Program-made: the position numbers and the translations under genes
Source of the DNA: Bacteriovorax stolpii
GTDB taxonomy: Bacteria; Bdellovibrionota; Bacteriovoracia; Bacteriovoracales; Bacteriovoracaceae
Length of the DNA stretch: 12,080 nucleotides
Reading direction: 5' to 3'
NCBI GenBank assembly: GCA_945862475.1
Contig: CAMAYW010000033.1
Location: 1-12,080 of the forward strand
Notes under the pieces: generated by a model
Database searches by the model: none
Told to the model about the DNA's origin: nothing
The model's input: only the letters and a program-made list of their open reading frames with translations
Part shown: positions 1 to 6,116 of the stretch, piece by piece
How positions within the stretch are numbered: the first letter of the stretch is position 1
Layout: each line of letters starts with the position of its first letter

Positions 1-144
1 TCTAATCTGGTGGCGGAAGTGAGTTTCCATCCTGGCCCACGCATCGATTTCACTTCGAAATTCGAATCCAATTTCTTCCCCGTGAGTAAAGCGTGCCTGT
101 CCAAGTTCAACATGAGCGATCAAAAAATCATCCGTATTTTTCAT
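1..144 (-). CDS. N-terminal part of an unrecognised protein (runs off left edge)
   Basis: Forty-eight open codons run from an ATG at 144-142 to the window edge, beginning MKNTDDFLIAHVELGQ and ending ETHFRHQIR. The start is chosen because AAGGA (minus strand, 155-151) lies 6 nt upstream; the ATG at 150-148 directly abuts that site and is too close to use it. No signal peptide is visible. The fragment is hydrophilic and mixed-charge, as in a cytoplasmic protein, with a hint of beta structure in its middle. I do not recognise the family. The plus-strand frame over the same bases has no comparable ribosome site. The gene is divergent from the operon starting at 401. Confidence rests on the ribosome site and plausible composition only. 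Confidence 0.6.
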   Translation of the reverse strand, partial: MKNTDDFLIAHVELGQARFTHGEEIGFEFRSEIDAWARMETHFRHQIR

Positions 145-400
145 GATCATTCCTTGGTGTGTGTTTATGACTGGGTAACGAGAAAGGCGAGTGGCATTTA
201 TTATTATATTATGTTTTAGAACTTAATTCATTGAATTTAAATTAAACGAACTTAATAACTTTCACACTTTTAAGTCACTGAAAGTTGTAAGATGGTTTTC
301 ATTTAACTTATTAATTCAGGTTCTTTTTTCCCTTCTCCTCAAGTCAGCGTTTAAAAGGTATGCGGTACCTTTTAGCATTATCTAAGGTTGGTCGTCGGGT
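145..400. promoter_or_regulatory. Divergent intergenic region with dyad and candidate -10 box
   Basis: AT-rich stretch between two divergent genes. On the minus strand a perfect TATAAT lies at 208-203, 59 nt before the left gene's start, but no convincing -35 sits at the right distance. On the plus strand a TAAGAT (288-293) resembles the -10 of the exbB promoter, again without a clear -35. An imperfect dyad AACTTTCA (257-264) / TGAAAGTT (279-286) flanks the inner ACTT-TT-AAGT (266-275) and could be an operator or a weak hairpin. A separate repeat hairpin at 353-373 is listed on its own. No further gene is seen here. Confidence 0.35.
353..373. repeat. AAAAGGTA/TACCTTTT hairpin, copy 1
   Basis: Perfect 8-bp arms AAAAGGTA (353-360) and TACCTTTT (366-373) enclose the loop TGCGG. 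Twenty of the 21 bases recur exactly at 1374-1393, and the same arms with a different loop recur at 3379-3399. It lies 27 nt upstream of the ATG at 401, so it falls in the leader or promoter of the three-gene operon. The layout AAAAGGT-7 nt-ACCTTTT resembles short palindromic elements I recall from other Bdellovibrionota genomes; that recollection is not checked. Confidence 0.75.
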
Positions 401-1357
401 ATGCCGATGAGATCTATAATGAGAGCTTCGCTATATCACGTACTTCTATTCTGCAGTATTCTTGGAAACTATTCCTGTACAGATGAATTATCTGGCGGAG
501 CAGAGGTTTCTAGTGGAAGTACATCTTTGATAACCCCATCTCACGTCGGACAATGGCGAAAATGTCTTGATTATGACTCGGATGCAGATGGTATACCTGA
601 TAAATCTATCCAACAAGTATTCAACTTTTCTTCATCGACACTCATTGATTCGAAGACTTATTTTAACTCAGTCCTCTGTCAGATAGTCGATCAATCCCAT
701 AAACTTGAATCCGTTTATAAATATACTCATAGTGGTAGTCTTTTTAATTTTAAATTAAGAGCGTATGTTTACACTCCTTTGTCCGTTCAAAAGACGAATA
801 CGAATAATTCTTCAAAATGGTGCTCATTACTTTCCTGGGCGGTAAATTCTCCTACTTCTATTCTGGGTCGAAATTGCGGTGGAGCAACAAAAAATTATGA
901 TGAATCCTTAAACGTCACTGTTAGCGTTTCCGGTACTAACCTACAATTTGGTGGAACGAGTTACAGTTTGGAGTCGAAACCAGATTTTTCACAAACCTCT
1001 AATTCCATTCCTGATGGATCCTATATCTATATAAATGGTGATGAGAGAGCTCAGATGCTCATTTTACAAAATAAGAGTTATACACTTTATCATTATGACC
1101 TCGAAAATCATTACTATACGATTGAAAATGGAACCTATACTTCGAAAAATAATGAAGTCACACTCAATATCGCTTCAACCAACCCAATCTACTGTCTATC
1201 AGGCACTACCACTCATTCCTTTCGAGCGGAGAGTGAGTCTCTTATGGTAAATTTTGCGCCACAAAGTGATCTTTTCATAGGGCATAAAGTTCAACTTAGC
1301 GAGCAGCAATTTAGGTCACTTTACCTAGGTGGCGGCTTCGGCATTTGGTGCATCTAG
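401..1357 (+). CDS. Exported Cys-rich protein with a Ca-loop-like motif, function unknown
   Basis: 318 aa if started at the first ATG. ATGs at 407 and 419 are also possible, and the last gives the neatest signal peptide (MRASLYHVLLFCSILG). An AAGG lies 13 nt before 401, so the ribosome site does not settle the start. The hydrophobic stretch ends at Cys26 (NYSC), a poor lipobox, so lipid attachment is possible but uncertain. After a Ser/Thr-rich linker, residues 59-67 read DSDADGIPD, the DxDxDGxxD pattern of calcium-binding thrombospondin type 3 or EF-hand-like loops. About seven further Cys in the mature part suggest disulfides. The C-terminal half (about 205-260) is rich in Tyr, Asn and Thr and looks all-beta. 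I recognise no family. First gene of an apparent operon: its TAG shares one base with the GTG start of the nuclease gene that follows. Confidence 0.8.
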   Translation: MPMRSIMRASLYHVLLFCSILGNYSCTDELSGGAEVSSGSTSLITPSHVGQWRKCLDYDSDADGIPDKSIQQVFNFSSSTLIDSKTYFNSVLCQIVDQSHKLESVYKYTHSGSLFNFKLRAYVYTPLSVQKTNTNNSSKWCSLLSWAVNSPTSILGRNCGGATKNYDESLNVTVSVSGTNLQFGGTSYSLESKPDFSQTSNSIPDGSYIYINGDERAQMLILQNKSYTLYHYDLENHYYTIENGTYTSKNNEVTLNIASTNPIYCLSGTTTHSFRAESESLMVNFAPQSDLFIGHKVQLSEQQFRSLYLGGGFGIWCI

Positions 1358-1926
1358 TGAATAAACATGTCGGAAAGGTATGCGGTACCTTTTGGATAAT
1401 TGTTTTATTTGTTCTTAGTTTTTCTTGCTCGCAAACAAGGGTTCTTCCTGAAATCAAGTATGTTCGCTCAGATTGGGAGCATTGGACGGATAAGGACAAA
1501 GATTGCCAAAATACGAGGCAGGAAATCTTAATCGAAAGATCTCTATTTAAAGTCAAATTGAATAAAAAAGGCTGTACAGTTCTTCAGGGTAAATGGATGG
1601 ATTACTATCACCCCGAGGAACATTTTCTCGCAAGGAATGTAGATATTGATCATCTGATTCCTTTAAAGCATGCCCATGATTCAGGTGCATTTCGTTGGAG
1701 TAAAGAGGAAAAAAAACTTTTTGCGAATGATCCAGAAAACCTTGTCATCACAAATAGAAGTTACAATAGGATGAAAGGAGCAAAAACGATTGCTGAATGG
1801 TTGCCAATTAATAAAGATCGGGCTTGCCGATATATTAAGGATTGGATTCACATTAAAAAAAAATACAATCTGAGATTAGAAGAAGCTGAGTGGAAAACAA
1901 TCCAATTGAGTGGATGCATAGATTAA
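1357..1926 (+). CDS. Exported DUF1524-type HNH nuclease
   Basis: 189 aa from a GTG at 1357 that overlaps the preceding TAG by one base; TTG 1345 and GTG 1348 are alternatives without a better ribosome site. An N-terminal hydrophobic segment (about 12-22) is followed by Cys24 (LSFSC), compatible with export and weakly with a lipoprotein. The body follows the secreted branch of the DUF1524/GmrSD C-terminal HNH family: WTDKDKDCQNTR (43-54), GCTVLQGKW (72-80), the metal/catalytic DIDHLIPL (96-103), then FANDPENL (122-129), NRMKG (137-141) and WLP (148-150). His99 would be the general base. Such enzymes cut DNA or RNA outside the cytoplasm; the substrate here is not visible. No immunity-like gene follows, so a degradative role is more likely than a contact toxin. 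Odd: codons 6-12 lie in repeat-hairpin copy 2. Confidence 0.85.
   Translation: MNKHVGKVCGTFWIIVLFVLSFSCSQTRVLPEIKYVRSDWEHWTDKDKDCQNTRQEILIERSLFKVKLNKKGCTVLQGKWMDYYHPEEHFLARNVDIDHLIPLKHAHDSGAFRWSKEEKKLFANDPENLVITNRSYNRMKGAKTIAEWLPINKDRACRYIKDWIHIKKKYNLRLEEAEWKTIQLSGCID
1374..1393. repeat. AAAGGTA/TACCTTT hairpin, copy 2, inside nuclease CDS
   Basis: Arms AAAGGTA (1374-1380) and TACCTTT (1386-1392) around the loop TGCGG, plus a trailing T, match copy 1 at 20 consecutive bases; sequence outside the core does not match. It lies 17 nt downstream of the GTG start and encodes the residues GKVCGTF of the signal-peptide region. Being so close to the start codon, the stem could affect translation initiation; that is inference. 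Confidence 0.75.
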
Positions 1927-1927
1927 T

Positions 1928-3031
1928 ATGAAATTCACCGCTGCAATATCACTTCTCATTTTATTTCAATTGGCCTGTGCTAGTGATGAATGTCTTAACA
2001 CTTTAAGAAAAGATAAAAAATTAAATCACCTTGCATTTGAGTTTGAGAAAACGGGTGAAATGAATAACGAACTCATCTTAGGCTTTTTAAAATCTTCTGA
2101 ACGTTATCCACCTTTTAAAAAAATTAAACATATTTTCGATAGTAGACAGGCAAAGATACAATTTGTAGAAAAAAATAAAAACAAGAAATGCCAAAAAGGG
2201 GCACTTGCTTTTTTTGAAGCACCGAATGACATATTTATGTGCATAGATCCAGAACAAACGAAGGGAAGATTGTTAGATATTATGATTCATGAGGTCCTTC
2301 ACTTTTACCAGTATAAAAGATTTGATGTGAAAGACTTCTTTTATTTTAATTTCAATGGTGAGGAAGGAGTTCTTACTAAAGCATTAGATTACACTTTAGA
2401 CGCAAGAAAACATGCAGCAATGATAAAGTTTGATGATTATCACGAGGCTTCTTTAAAGCTATTTAATAAAGAGCAAAAAAAAATCTTGGAAAGTATTTTA
2501 GAACAACTCCAAGATCTTTCGAAATATTTTCTCATATCAGATAGCTTAGAATTTGAGGTTAAAAAACCAAGCCTTATTCATACCAGTGAAGCAGCCGCTC
2601 TCATTCCAGAAAACGTTCTTATAGATAAAGATGCTGTGAAAATAAAATTAACAAATTTCCTTAAGGACTTATCCGCTGATTTACGCTTAAGAGTTTTTCA
2701 AATGATAAAGAATAAATTCGTCTCTGCTCGTTTCTTAGGTCCGGTACAGATTTACTGTTATGAAGTACAGGCCAATATTCTCTCTGCGGCACTCAACTAT
2801 TCTCGGTTTGATAAGGTTAAACATATTCCAGAATGTTTAAAATTATTTCCTCATGTAAATCCAAACCCGATAAAGGATTTTAAAGAATTCAATGAACTCA
2901 TCGCCGAGGCGGGAAGAGAGTATGTTTCCCGCTTGGAAAAATATGGTAAAGAATTTAGTCCGAGCTTCGGATTCAAAGGTTTTGAAAAAATCTTCAGCAT
3001 TGATGGATGCGGCAAAGGAGAGATTCCTTAA
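1928..3031 (+). CDS. Exported zincin-like putative metallopeptidase (HEVLH)
   Basis: 367 aa. The signal peptide (MKFTAAISLLILFQLACA) has a likely signal peptidase I site after ACA at residue 18. HEVLH at 121-125, within a hydrophobic DIMIHEVLHFYQ context, is a classic HExxH zinc site with Glu122 as presumed catalytic base. The third zinc ligand is not certain: Glu145/146 (NGEEGVLTKALDY) or Glu279 in YEVQAN (278-283), which recalls the downstream glutamate helix of gluzincins. The rest is Lys-rich and mostly helical. No known peptidase family is recognised, so activity is inferred from the motif and export. It starts one base after the nuclease TAA, with a weak GAGTGG upstream, so translational coupling is likely. 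Its TAA is interlocked with the stop of the opposing small gene. Confidence 0.8.
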   Translation: MKFTAAISLLILFQLACASDECLNTLRKDKKLNHLAFEFEKTGEMNNELILGFLKSSERYPPFKKIKHIFDSRQAKIQFVEKNKNKKCQKGALAFFEAPNDIFMCIDPEQTKGRLLDIMIHEVLHFYQYKRFDVKDFFYFNFNGEEGVLTKALDYTLDARKHAAMIKFDDYHEASLKLFNKEQKKILESILEQLQDLSKYFLISDSLEFEVKKPSLIHTSEAAALIPENVLIDKDAVKIKLTNFLKDLSADLRLRVFQMIKNKFVSARFLGPVQIYCYEVQANILSAALNYSRFDKVKHIPECLKLFPHVNPNPIKDFKEFNELIAEAGREYVSRLEKYGKEFSPSFGFKGFEKIFSIDGCGKGEIP

Positions 3032-3282
3032 GCCGCTTTTCTTTTAGAGCTTGAAGTTGATCTTTTGGCCCTCGTCTTCTTTGGAGGGGCTATAATTTTT
3101 CGATATTCTTCAACGAGAATGGCATACAGTTCCCAAGACTCCTCTGGCTTCGTATTACAGTATTGAGCATGAAAATTTTCCCACAAATCATAATCATGAT
3201 TTTTAAGAAGATTAATAACGTAGAAACATTTTTGTAAGTAGTTGTGTTTGGATTTATCGAAAACGTCTAATGGACAACTCAT
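3028..3282 (-). CDS. Small protein with basic C-terminal tail, function unknown
   Basis: 84 aa. A clear GAGGAGAGG lies just upstream of the ATG at 3282-3280, which argues that this is a real gene despite its size. Residues 1-63 look helical and aromatic-rich (CFYVINLL, YDLWENFHAQY, SWELYAILVEEYRKI). After APP (65-67) comes a tail with eight Lys/Arg in the last 19 residues, resembling histone-like or nucleic-acid-binding tails. There is no signal peptide, unlike most neighbours, so it should act in the cytoplasm. It lies downstream of the lipocalin gene on the same strand, separated by a strong hairpin at 3372-3406, and converges on the zincin gene with a 4-nt stop overlap (TTAA). I do not recognise a family; DNA or RNA binding is only suggested by the tail. 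Confidence 0.7.
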   Translation of the reverse strand: MSCPLDVFDKSKHNYLQKCFYVINLLKNHDYDLWENFHAQYCNTKPEESWELYAILVEEYRKIIAPPKKTRAKRSTSSSKRKAA

Positions 3283-3411
3283 AACCTCTCCTCATTGTTA
3301 ATCAAGCCCATCTATTATCGGCTCGTTCAAGTAAAAAAATTTAATTTGGAGGTTAACTTACGAGAATTACTTTGGTCGAAAAGGTATACGCTACCTTTTC
3401 GACCAAGGAGA
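3283..3411. other. Short intergenic stretch between small gene and lipocalin
   Basis: 129 nt. It contains the hairpin at 3372-3406 and, on the minus strand, an AT-rich leader with a run of seven T, a GATAAT-like box around 3314-3319 and the ribosome site of the small gene. No good -35 is seen, so whether the small gene has its own promoter is open. Confidence 0.4.
3372..3406. repeat. Long-stem hairpin carrying the AAAAGGTA/TACCTTTT core, copy 3
   Basis: Perfect 15-bp arms TTGGTCGAAAAGGTA (3372-3386) and TACCTTTTCGACCAA (3392-3406) enclose the loop TACGC. The inner 8 bp equal the arms of copies 1 and 2; the outer 7 bp are private to this copy. It starts 5 nt after the lipocalin stop codon, where a terminator would be expected. 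On the minus strand it is followed by AGTAATTC rather than a T run, so a canonical intrinsic terminator is doubtful. A transcript-end-stabilising or REP-like role is equally possible. Confidence 0.8.
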
Positions 3412-3930
3412 TTAGAATTCGGAGATGATGAATTTTTTGGTGTCAAAGCCTTCTTTCTTGGCGAGCTCAGTATACTCCGCTAGAACATCTTCAGGCATAT
3501 CTGGACGTCTCGACATGATCCAAAGAGACTTTCTGTTTTTAGAGCCTATCATCACGTACTCATAGTTTGGGTCGAGCTTGATGATGGTGTAGTCCCCTTT
3601 GACTCTAAAGAGACGAGTAAAAAAGTTATTAAATGTCACTACTAGTTCTGCATTCGTTTTTGGATTCTTAACTACAGCTTTCCCTTTGATTGTCTTAATG
3701 GCCTTACCATTTAAACAAGAGTTGAAAACACTGATCGTTTTATCATTAATGATTTCGTATTCAGCAGTTTGTGCCTTACAGTTTCGAGTAAAAAATTGTG
3801 GTAGTGAAGAAATAGCGTACCATTTGCCGATGTAGCGACCAATATCGACATATTCAGCTGTTGTAAGAACTTGAGCATGGAGAGCGAAAGAAAAGAGCAT
3901 GGTTAGAGAAAGTGCGAGTAATTTTTTCAT
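3412..3930 (-). CDS. blc: Blc-type bacterial lipocalin, periplasmic
   Basis: 172 aa from the ATG at 3930-3928, chosen because AAGGAG lies 8 nt upstream and a signal peptide (MKKLLALSLTMLFSFALHA) begins there; an in-frame ATG 12 codons further up lacks both. The lipocalin GxW signature is GKWY (35-38). The C-terminal half closely follows the E. coli Blc pattern: GDYTIIKLD (112-120), YEYVMIGS (123-130), LWIMSR (136-141), then the PEDVLAEY helix and GFDTKKF. The family forms an eight-stranded barrel binding fatty acids or lysophospholipids in membrane maintenance. Unlike E. coli Blc, the cleavage site (ALHAQ) has no lipobox Cys, so the protein should be soluble in the periplasm or secreted. Cys51 and Cys72 could form a disulfide. 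It is divergent from the SGNH hydrolase, another lipid/ester-type enzyme, across an AT-rich gap. Confidence 0.93.
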   Translation of the reverse strand: MKKLLALSLTMLFSFALHAQVLTTAEYVDIGRYIGKWYAISSLPQFFTRNCKAQTAEYEIINDKTISVFNSCLNGKAIKTIKGKAVVKNPKTNAELVVTFNNFFTRLFRVKGDYTIIKLDPNYEYVMIGSKNRKSLWIMSRRPDMPEDVLAEYTELAKKEGFDTKKFIISEF

Positions 3931-4027
3931 AATAAACTCCTTTGAGCCTTTTAGACTTTTTATCAAGCTAGAGACGATATATATATAAACAACTATTGAA
4001 CAAATAAAATATTCAGGGATTCTTTAG
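3931..4027. promoter_or_regulatory. AT-rich divergent promoter region, blc / SGNH hydrolase
   Basis: Both genes start outward from this 97-nt gap, so it must hold two promoters. It contains an alternating TA run (3977-3988). On the minus strand TTGTTC (4003-3998), 16 nt, TATATC (3981-3976) is a possible but weak pair for blc. For the plus strand, TAAAAT (4005-4010) could be a -10 but has no recognisable -35. The AAGGAG of blc and an AGGGA (4015-4019) for the hydrolase are clear. Confidence 0.4.
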
Positions 4028-4642
4028 ATGGGTCTGCTCCTTGCTTCCACAGTCCTAGTCATCGGTAACTCTCACTTAGTGGGCCCTTTTGGTTGGTACC
4101 TTGACGAAAACCTAAGAAAATCTGGCCTTCAGGTTGCAACGTACGCAAGCTGTGGCTCAATAGCTAAATGGTGGACTTCAGGTCAAAAAACGACCTGTGG
4201 CTACTTCTCTAAGGACCTTAAGGGTGAGGTCGTGAAAGCGACCATTCAGGCAACTCCAAATCTCGCTGGGCTTCTTAGCAATATTAGGCCAGAGACAGTT
4301 CTGGTTGAATTAGGTGCTAATTACGTCAACACGCCAAGTGATAGTTTTGCGATTAATGATCTAAAAACGATGGTTAAGACCATTAAGGATACTGGCGCCC
4401 GCTGTTATTGGATTGGGTCTCCCGATTCAAGAAAGTACCGGGCCGAGAGACCTCGGATTTATCGCTTAATCACTGAGGCCGTTGGGGCAGATTGTCCCAT
4501 TTTTAATAGCATGAATGTGACTCAATATCCTGAAACAGGTGGCGACGGAGTTCATTATTGGTTTAAGGAAGGGATGCCTATCGCTAGAAATTGGGCCGAT
4601 GCTGTAGCGGAAGACTTTTTAAGAGATCCGTCACTTTACTAA
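4028..4642 (+). CDS. SGNH/GDSL-family hydrolase
   Basis: 204 aa. All four SGNH blocks are visible: block I GNSH (13-16) with Ser15 as nucleophile, block II Gly43 in the YASCGS loop, block III GANY (96-99) with Asn98 for the oxyanion hole, and block V DGVH (173-176) with Asp173 and His176. The family hydrolyses ester bonds of lipids, acylated sugars or peptidoglycan; the substrate cannot be told. The ATG is fixed by an in-frame TAG directly before it and an AGGGA 8 nt upstream. Only 12 residues precede GNSH and they form the first beta strand, so there is no usual signal peptide, in contrast to the exported neighbours. The TAA overlaps the stop of the convergent gene by 4 nt (CTAA). Five Cys are present, among them Cys42, Cys57 and Cys126, which is unusual for a cytoplasmic enzyme. 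Confidence 0.85.
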   Translation: MGLLLASTVLVIGNSHLVGPFGWYLDENLRKSGLQVATYASCGSIAKWWTSGQKTTCGYFSKDLKGEVVKATIQATPNLAGLLSNIRPETVLVELGANYVNTPSDSFAINDLKTMVKTIKDTGARCYWIGSPDSRKYRAERPRIYRLITEAVGADCPIFNSMNVTQYPETGGDGVHYWFKEGMPIARNWADAVAEDFLRDPSLY

Positions 4643-5130
4643 AGTTTTTCGGCCATTCGTTTGACCTCTTCCTCAGAACATTTATGTCCTTGGCAAAGAA
4701 AGTTCACGGCGAGTTTGTGAGTTTCTGATTTTCCAGCTTTTTTTTCTGTGATCTCAATATTGTAATGAGCACCTTTTTGAGGATCCCAATCAAGTCTTAA
4801 GCGTGCAGATCCGTTTTCATTTTTAATTTCCCAGCCCACTTTCTTTCCGTGAAGAACGGATTTTTTCATCCGACCTTTGTAAACTTCCCAACCCTCTCCA
4901 CCTGGATTTCCGAACCCTAAATCTTTGAAGGCGGGAAAGCGATAGGCAAGGGACCTCGCTTGGTTTAGGTCATCAACATTTAAATGCGGCTCGACCTTGA
5001 GTGCTCGATGATCACGGCTGGCCTTGATAAATTTTTGAGTATTAAGATAGTCTGCCACTTTTTCAAATTCTTTACAGCTTCTTCCATAGGCCCACCCCGT
5101 GAGTAAAACCAAAACAATTAAAGTGCGCAT
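4639..5130 (-). CDS. Exported protein resembling the C-terminal domain of a polymorphic toxin
   Basis: 163 aa. A short signal peptide (MRTLIVLVLLTGWAYG) is followed by a Lys-rich helical part with ARSLAYRFPAFKDLGFG (58-74). The 80-130 region reads WEVYKGRM, GKKVGWEIKN and then RLDWDPQKGAHYNIEI (112-127). The last segment resembles endings of nuclease-type polymorphic toxin modules, in which the His-x-Asn part is conserved. I cannot name the Pfam family, and catalysis is not shown. Cys146 and Cys151 could pair by disulfide. The start has AAGGGG 8 nt upstream and lies 13 bp inside the previous gene, so the two genes are co-transcribed and probably coupled. Its stop interlocks with the SGNH gene. 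Alternatively it is simply an exported orphan protein. Confidence 0.8.
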   Translation of the reverse strand: MRTLIVLVLLTGWAYGRSCKEFEKVADYLNTQKFIKASRDHRALKVEPHLNVDDLNQARSLAYRFPAFKDLGFGNPGGEGWEVYKGRMKKSVLHGKKVGWEIKNENGSARLRLDWDPQKGAHYNIEITEKKAGKSETHKLAVNFLCQGHKCSEEEVKRMAEKL

Positions 5131-6116
5131 TGCATGGCCCCTTGGATGAAGTCTGGAAATTGATGGGTCGCAAAGATGTTGAGAGAATCCAAAACACTGT
5201 TCGGAATTTTTGAGGAGGATAATCTCTCTAGAAACCCTGAAGGAATATTTTTCAATTTCCCTACTTTATTGAGTAGATTAAAGACTTTTTCAATTTTAAC
5301 AATTTTACTGATGTATTGTTCGAGGCTAAAGATGGCTTTCCCTAGGCCCGCACCTCCGATGAGAATCCCCATGGCCACATCAGCTCCAATACCACCAACA
5401 AAACTGCAGATTAAGTTCGTTTTTGTCTCAGAAGGTAAATTGGAAAGAGCCAATGAGAGTTCTTTCATTTTGGTATCAAAATGCTGAATAAAATTAACTA
5501 AGTTTTTTACTTCTGAAACTTTCTGGTCCCAAAATTTTTTGGGATCTTGAATCAGATTTTCAATTCCTTTCACCGCCGATTGAGCAAGTCCCCCCGTTGA
5601 ATCCCAGACACCTTGAAAGAAATTGGTCATACACTTCATGGCACCCTTGGCGACACTTGTTCCATAATAATTTTGAAGGGTCTCTAAACCAATGGGAACG
5701 AGAGACCCCTCTGGACCACAATCTTCTGAATAAGCTTTGGGGAAAAGATTTAATTGATTCCACAGGGTTTTAAAAACTGATGATGAATGAATGTTTTTTC
5801 TGATTTCATCCTCTGTAATTCCGATCAGTGCCATAGAAGAATAAGAGTTCTCGCCATTAGGAATTTCTAATATGAGATAGTCTTTCGCTTTGATAATTTT
5901 AGTCTCTTTTAAATTGGCCTTCACATCATGAATAACGAGGGCTTGCCGAGAAAGAGTATCGTTTGCGTACATGTGAGTGACACCTAAAAAATTATAGGGG
6001 TGACCCTCATCCACGAGCTCAAGTCCGAGGGCGCGCGCAAATTTTTCATGATCAAAAGCAGAAGAATTGGTGGAGATAAATAGAAACAAAATAAGGCATA
6101 AAGTCTTAAAAATCAT
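5118..6116 (-). CDS. Exported protein with Gly-rich hydrophobic segment, pre-toxin-like
   Basis: 332 aa. The signal peptide (MIFKTLCLILFLFISTNSSA) should be cut before FDHEK. Residues 130-175 contain Cys133 and Cys162. WDSTGGLAQSAVKGIENLI (171-189) and DPKKFW (191-196) recall the pre-toxin or linker parts of polymorphic toxins. A Gly/Ala-rich hydrophobic stretch, VGGIGADVAMGILIGGAGLG (240-259), is followed by the helix FSLEQYISKIVKIEKVFNLL (263-282). The stretch could cross a membrane or pack as a buried hairpin. No enzyme motif is visible. The downstream gene overlaps by 13 bp and supplies a toxin-like domain with its own signal peptide. The ribosome site AGAGG is 12 nt from this ATG and 5 nt from an out-of-frame ATG, noted as a finding. 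The exported state is well supported; function is unknown. Confidence 0.85.
   Translation of the reverse strand: MIFKTLCLILFLFISTNSSAFDHEKFARALGLELVDEGHPYNFLGVTHMYANDTLSRQALVIHDVKANLKETKIIKAKDYLILEIPNGENSYSSMALIGITEDEIRKNIHSSSVFKTLWNQLNLFPKAYSEDCGPEGSLVPIGLETLQNYYGTSVAKGAMKCMTNFFQGVWDSTGGLAQSAVKGIENLIQDPKKFWDQKVSEVKNLVNFIQHFDTKMKELSLALSNLPSETKTNLICSFVGGIGADVAMGILIGGAGLGKAIFSLEQYISKIVKIEKVFNLLNKVGKLKNIPSGFLERLSSSKIPNSVLDSLNIFATHQFPDFIQGAMQCAL

Noticed and set aside
10..219. Plus-strand 69-codon frame at the left edge
   Set aside because: No ribosome site; the opposite strand has AAGGA and a sensible N-terminus over the same bases.
3295..3483. Plus-strand 62-codon frame after the small gene
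   Set aside because: Runs through the hairpin and the 3' end of blc, has a non-ATG start and no family resemblance.
5118..5130. A frameshift splitting one toxin into two genes
   Set aside because: The downstream gene has its own AAGGGG site and a complete signal peptide, so it is a genuine separate gene rather than a broken one.
5176..5487. Plus-strand 103-codon frame
   Set aside because: Lies antisense within the well-supported 332-aa gene; Arg/Pro-biased, no ribosome site.
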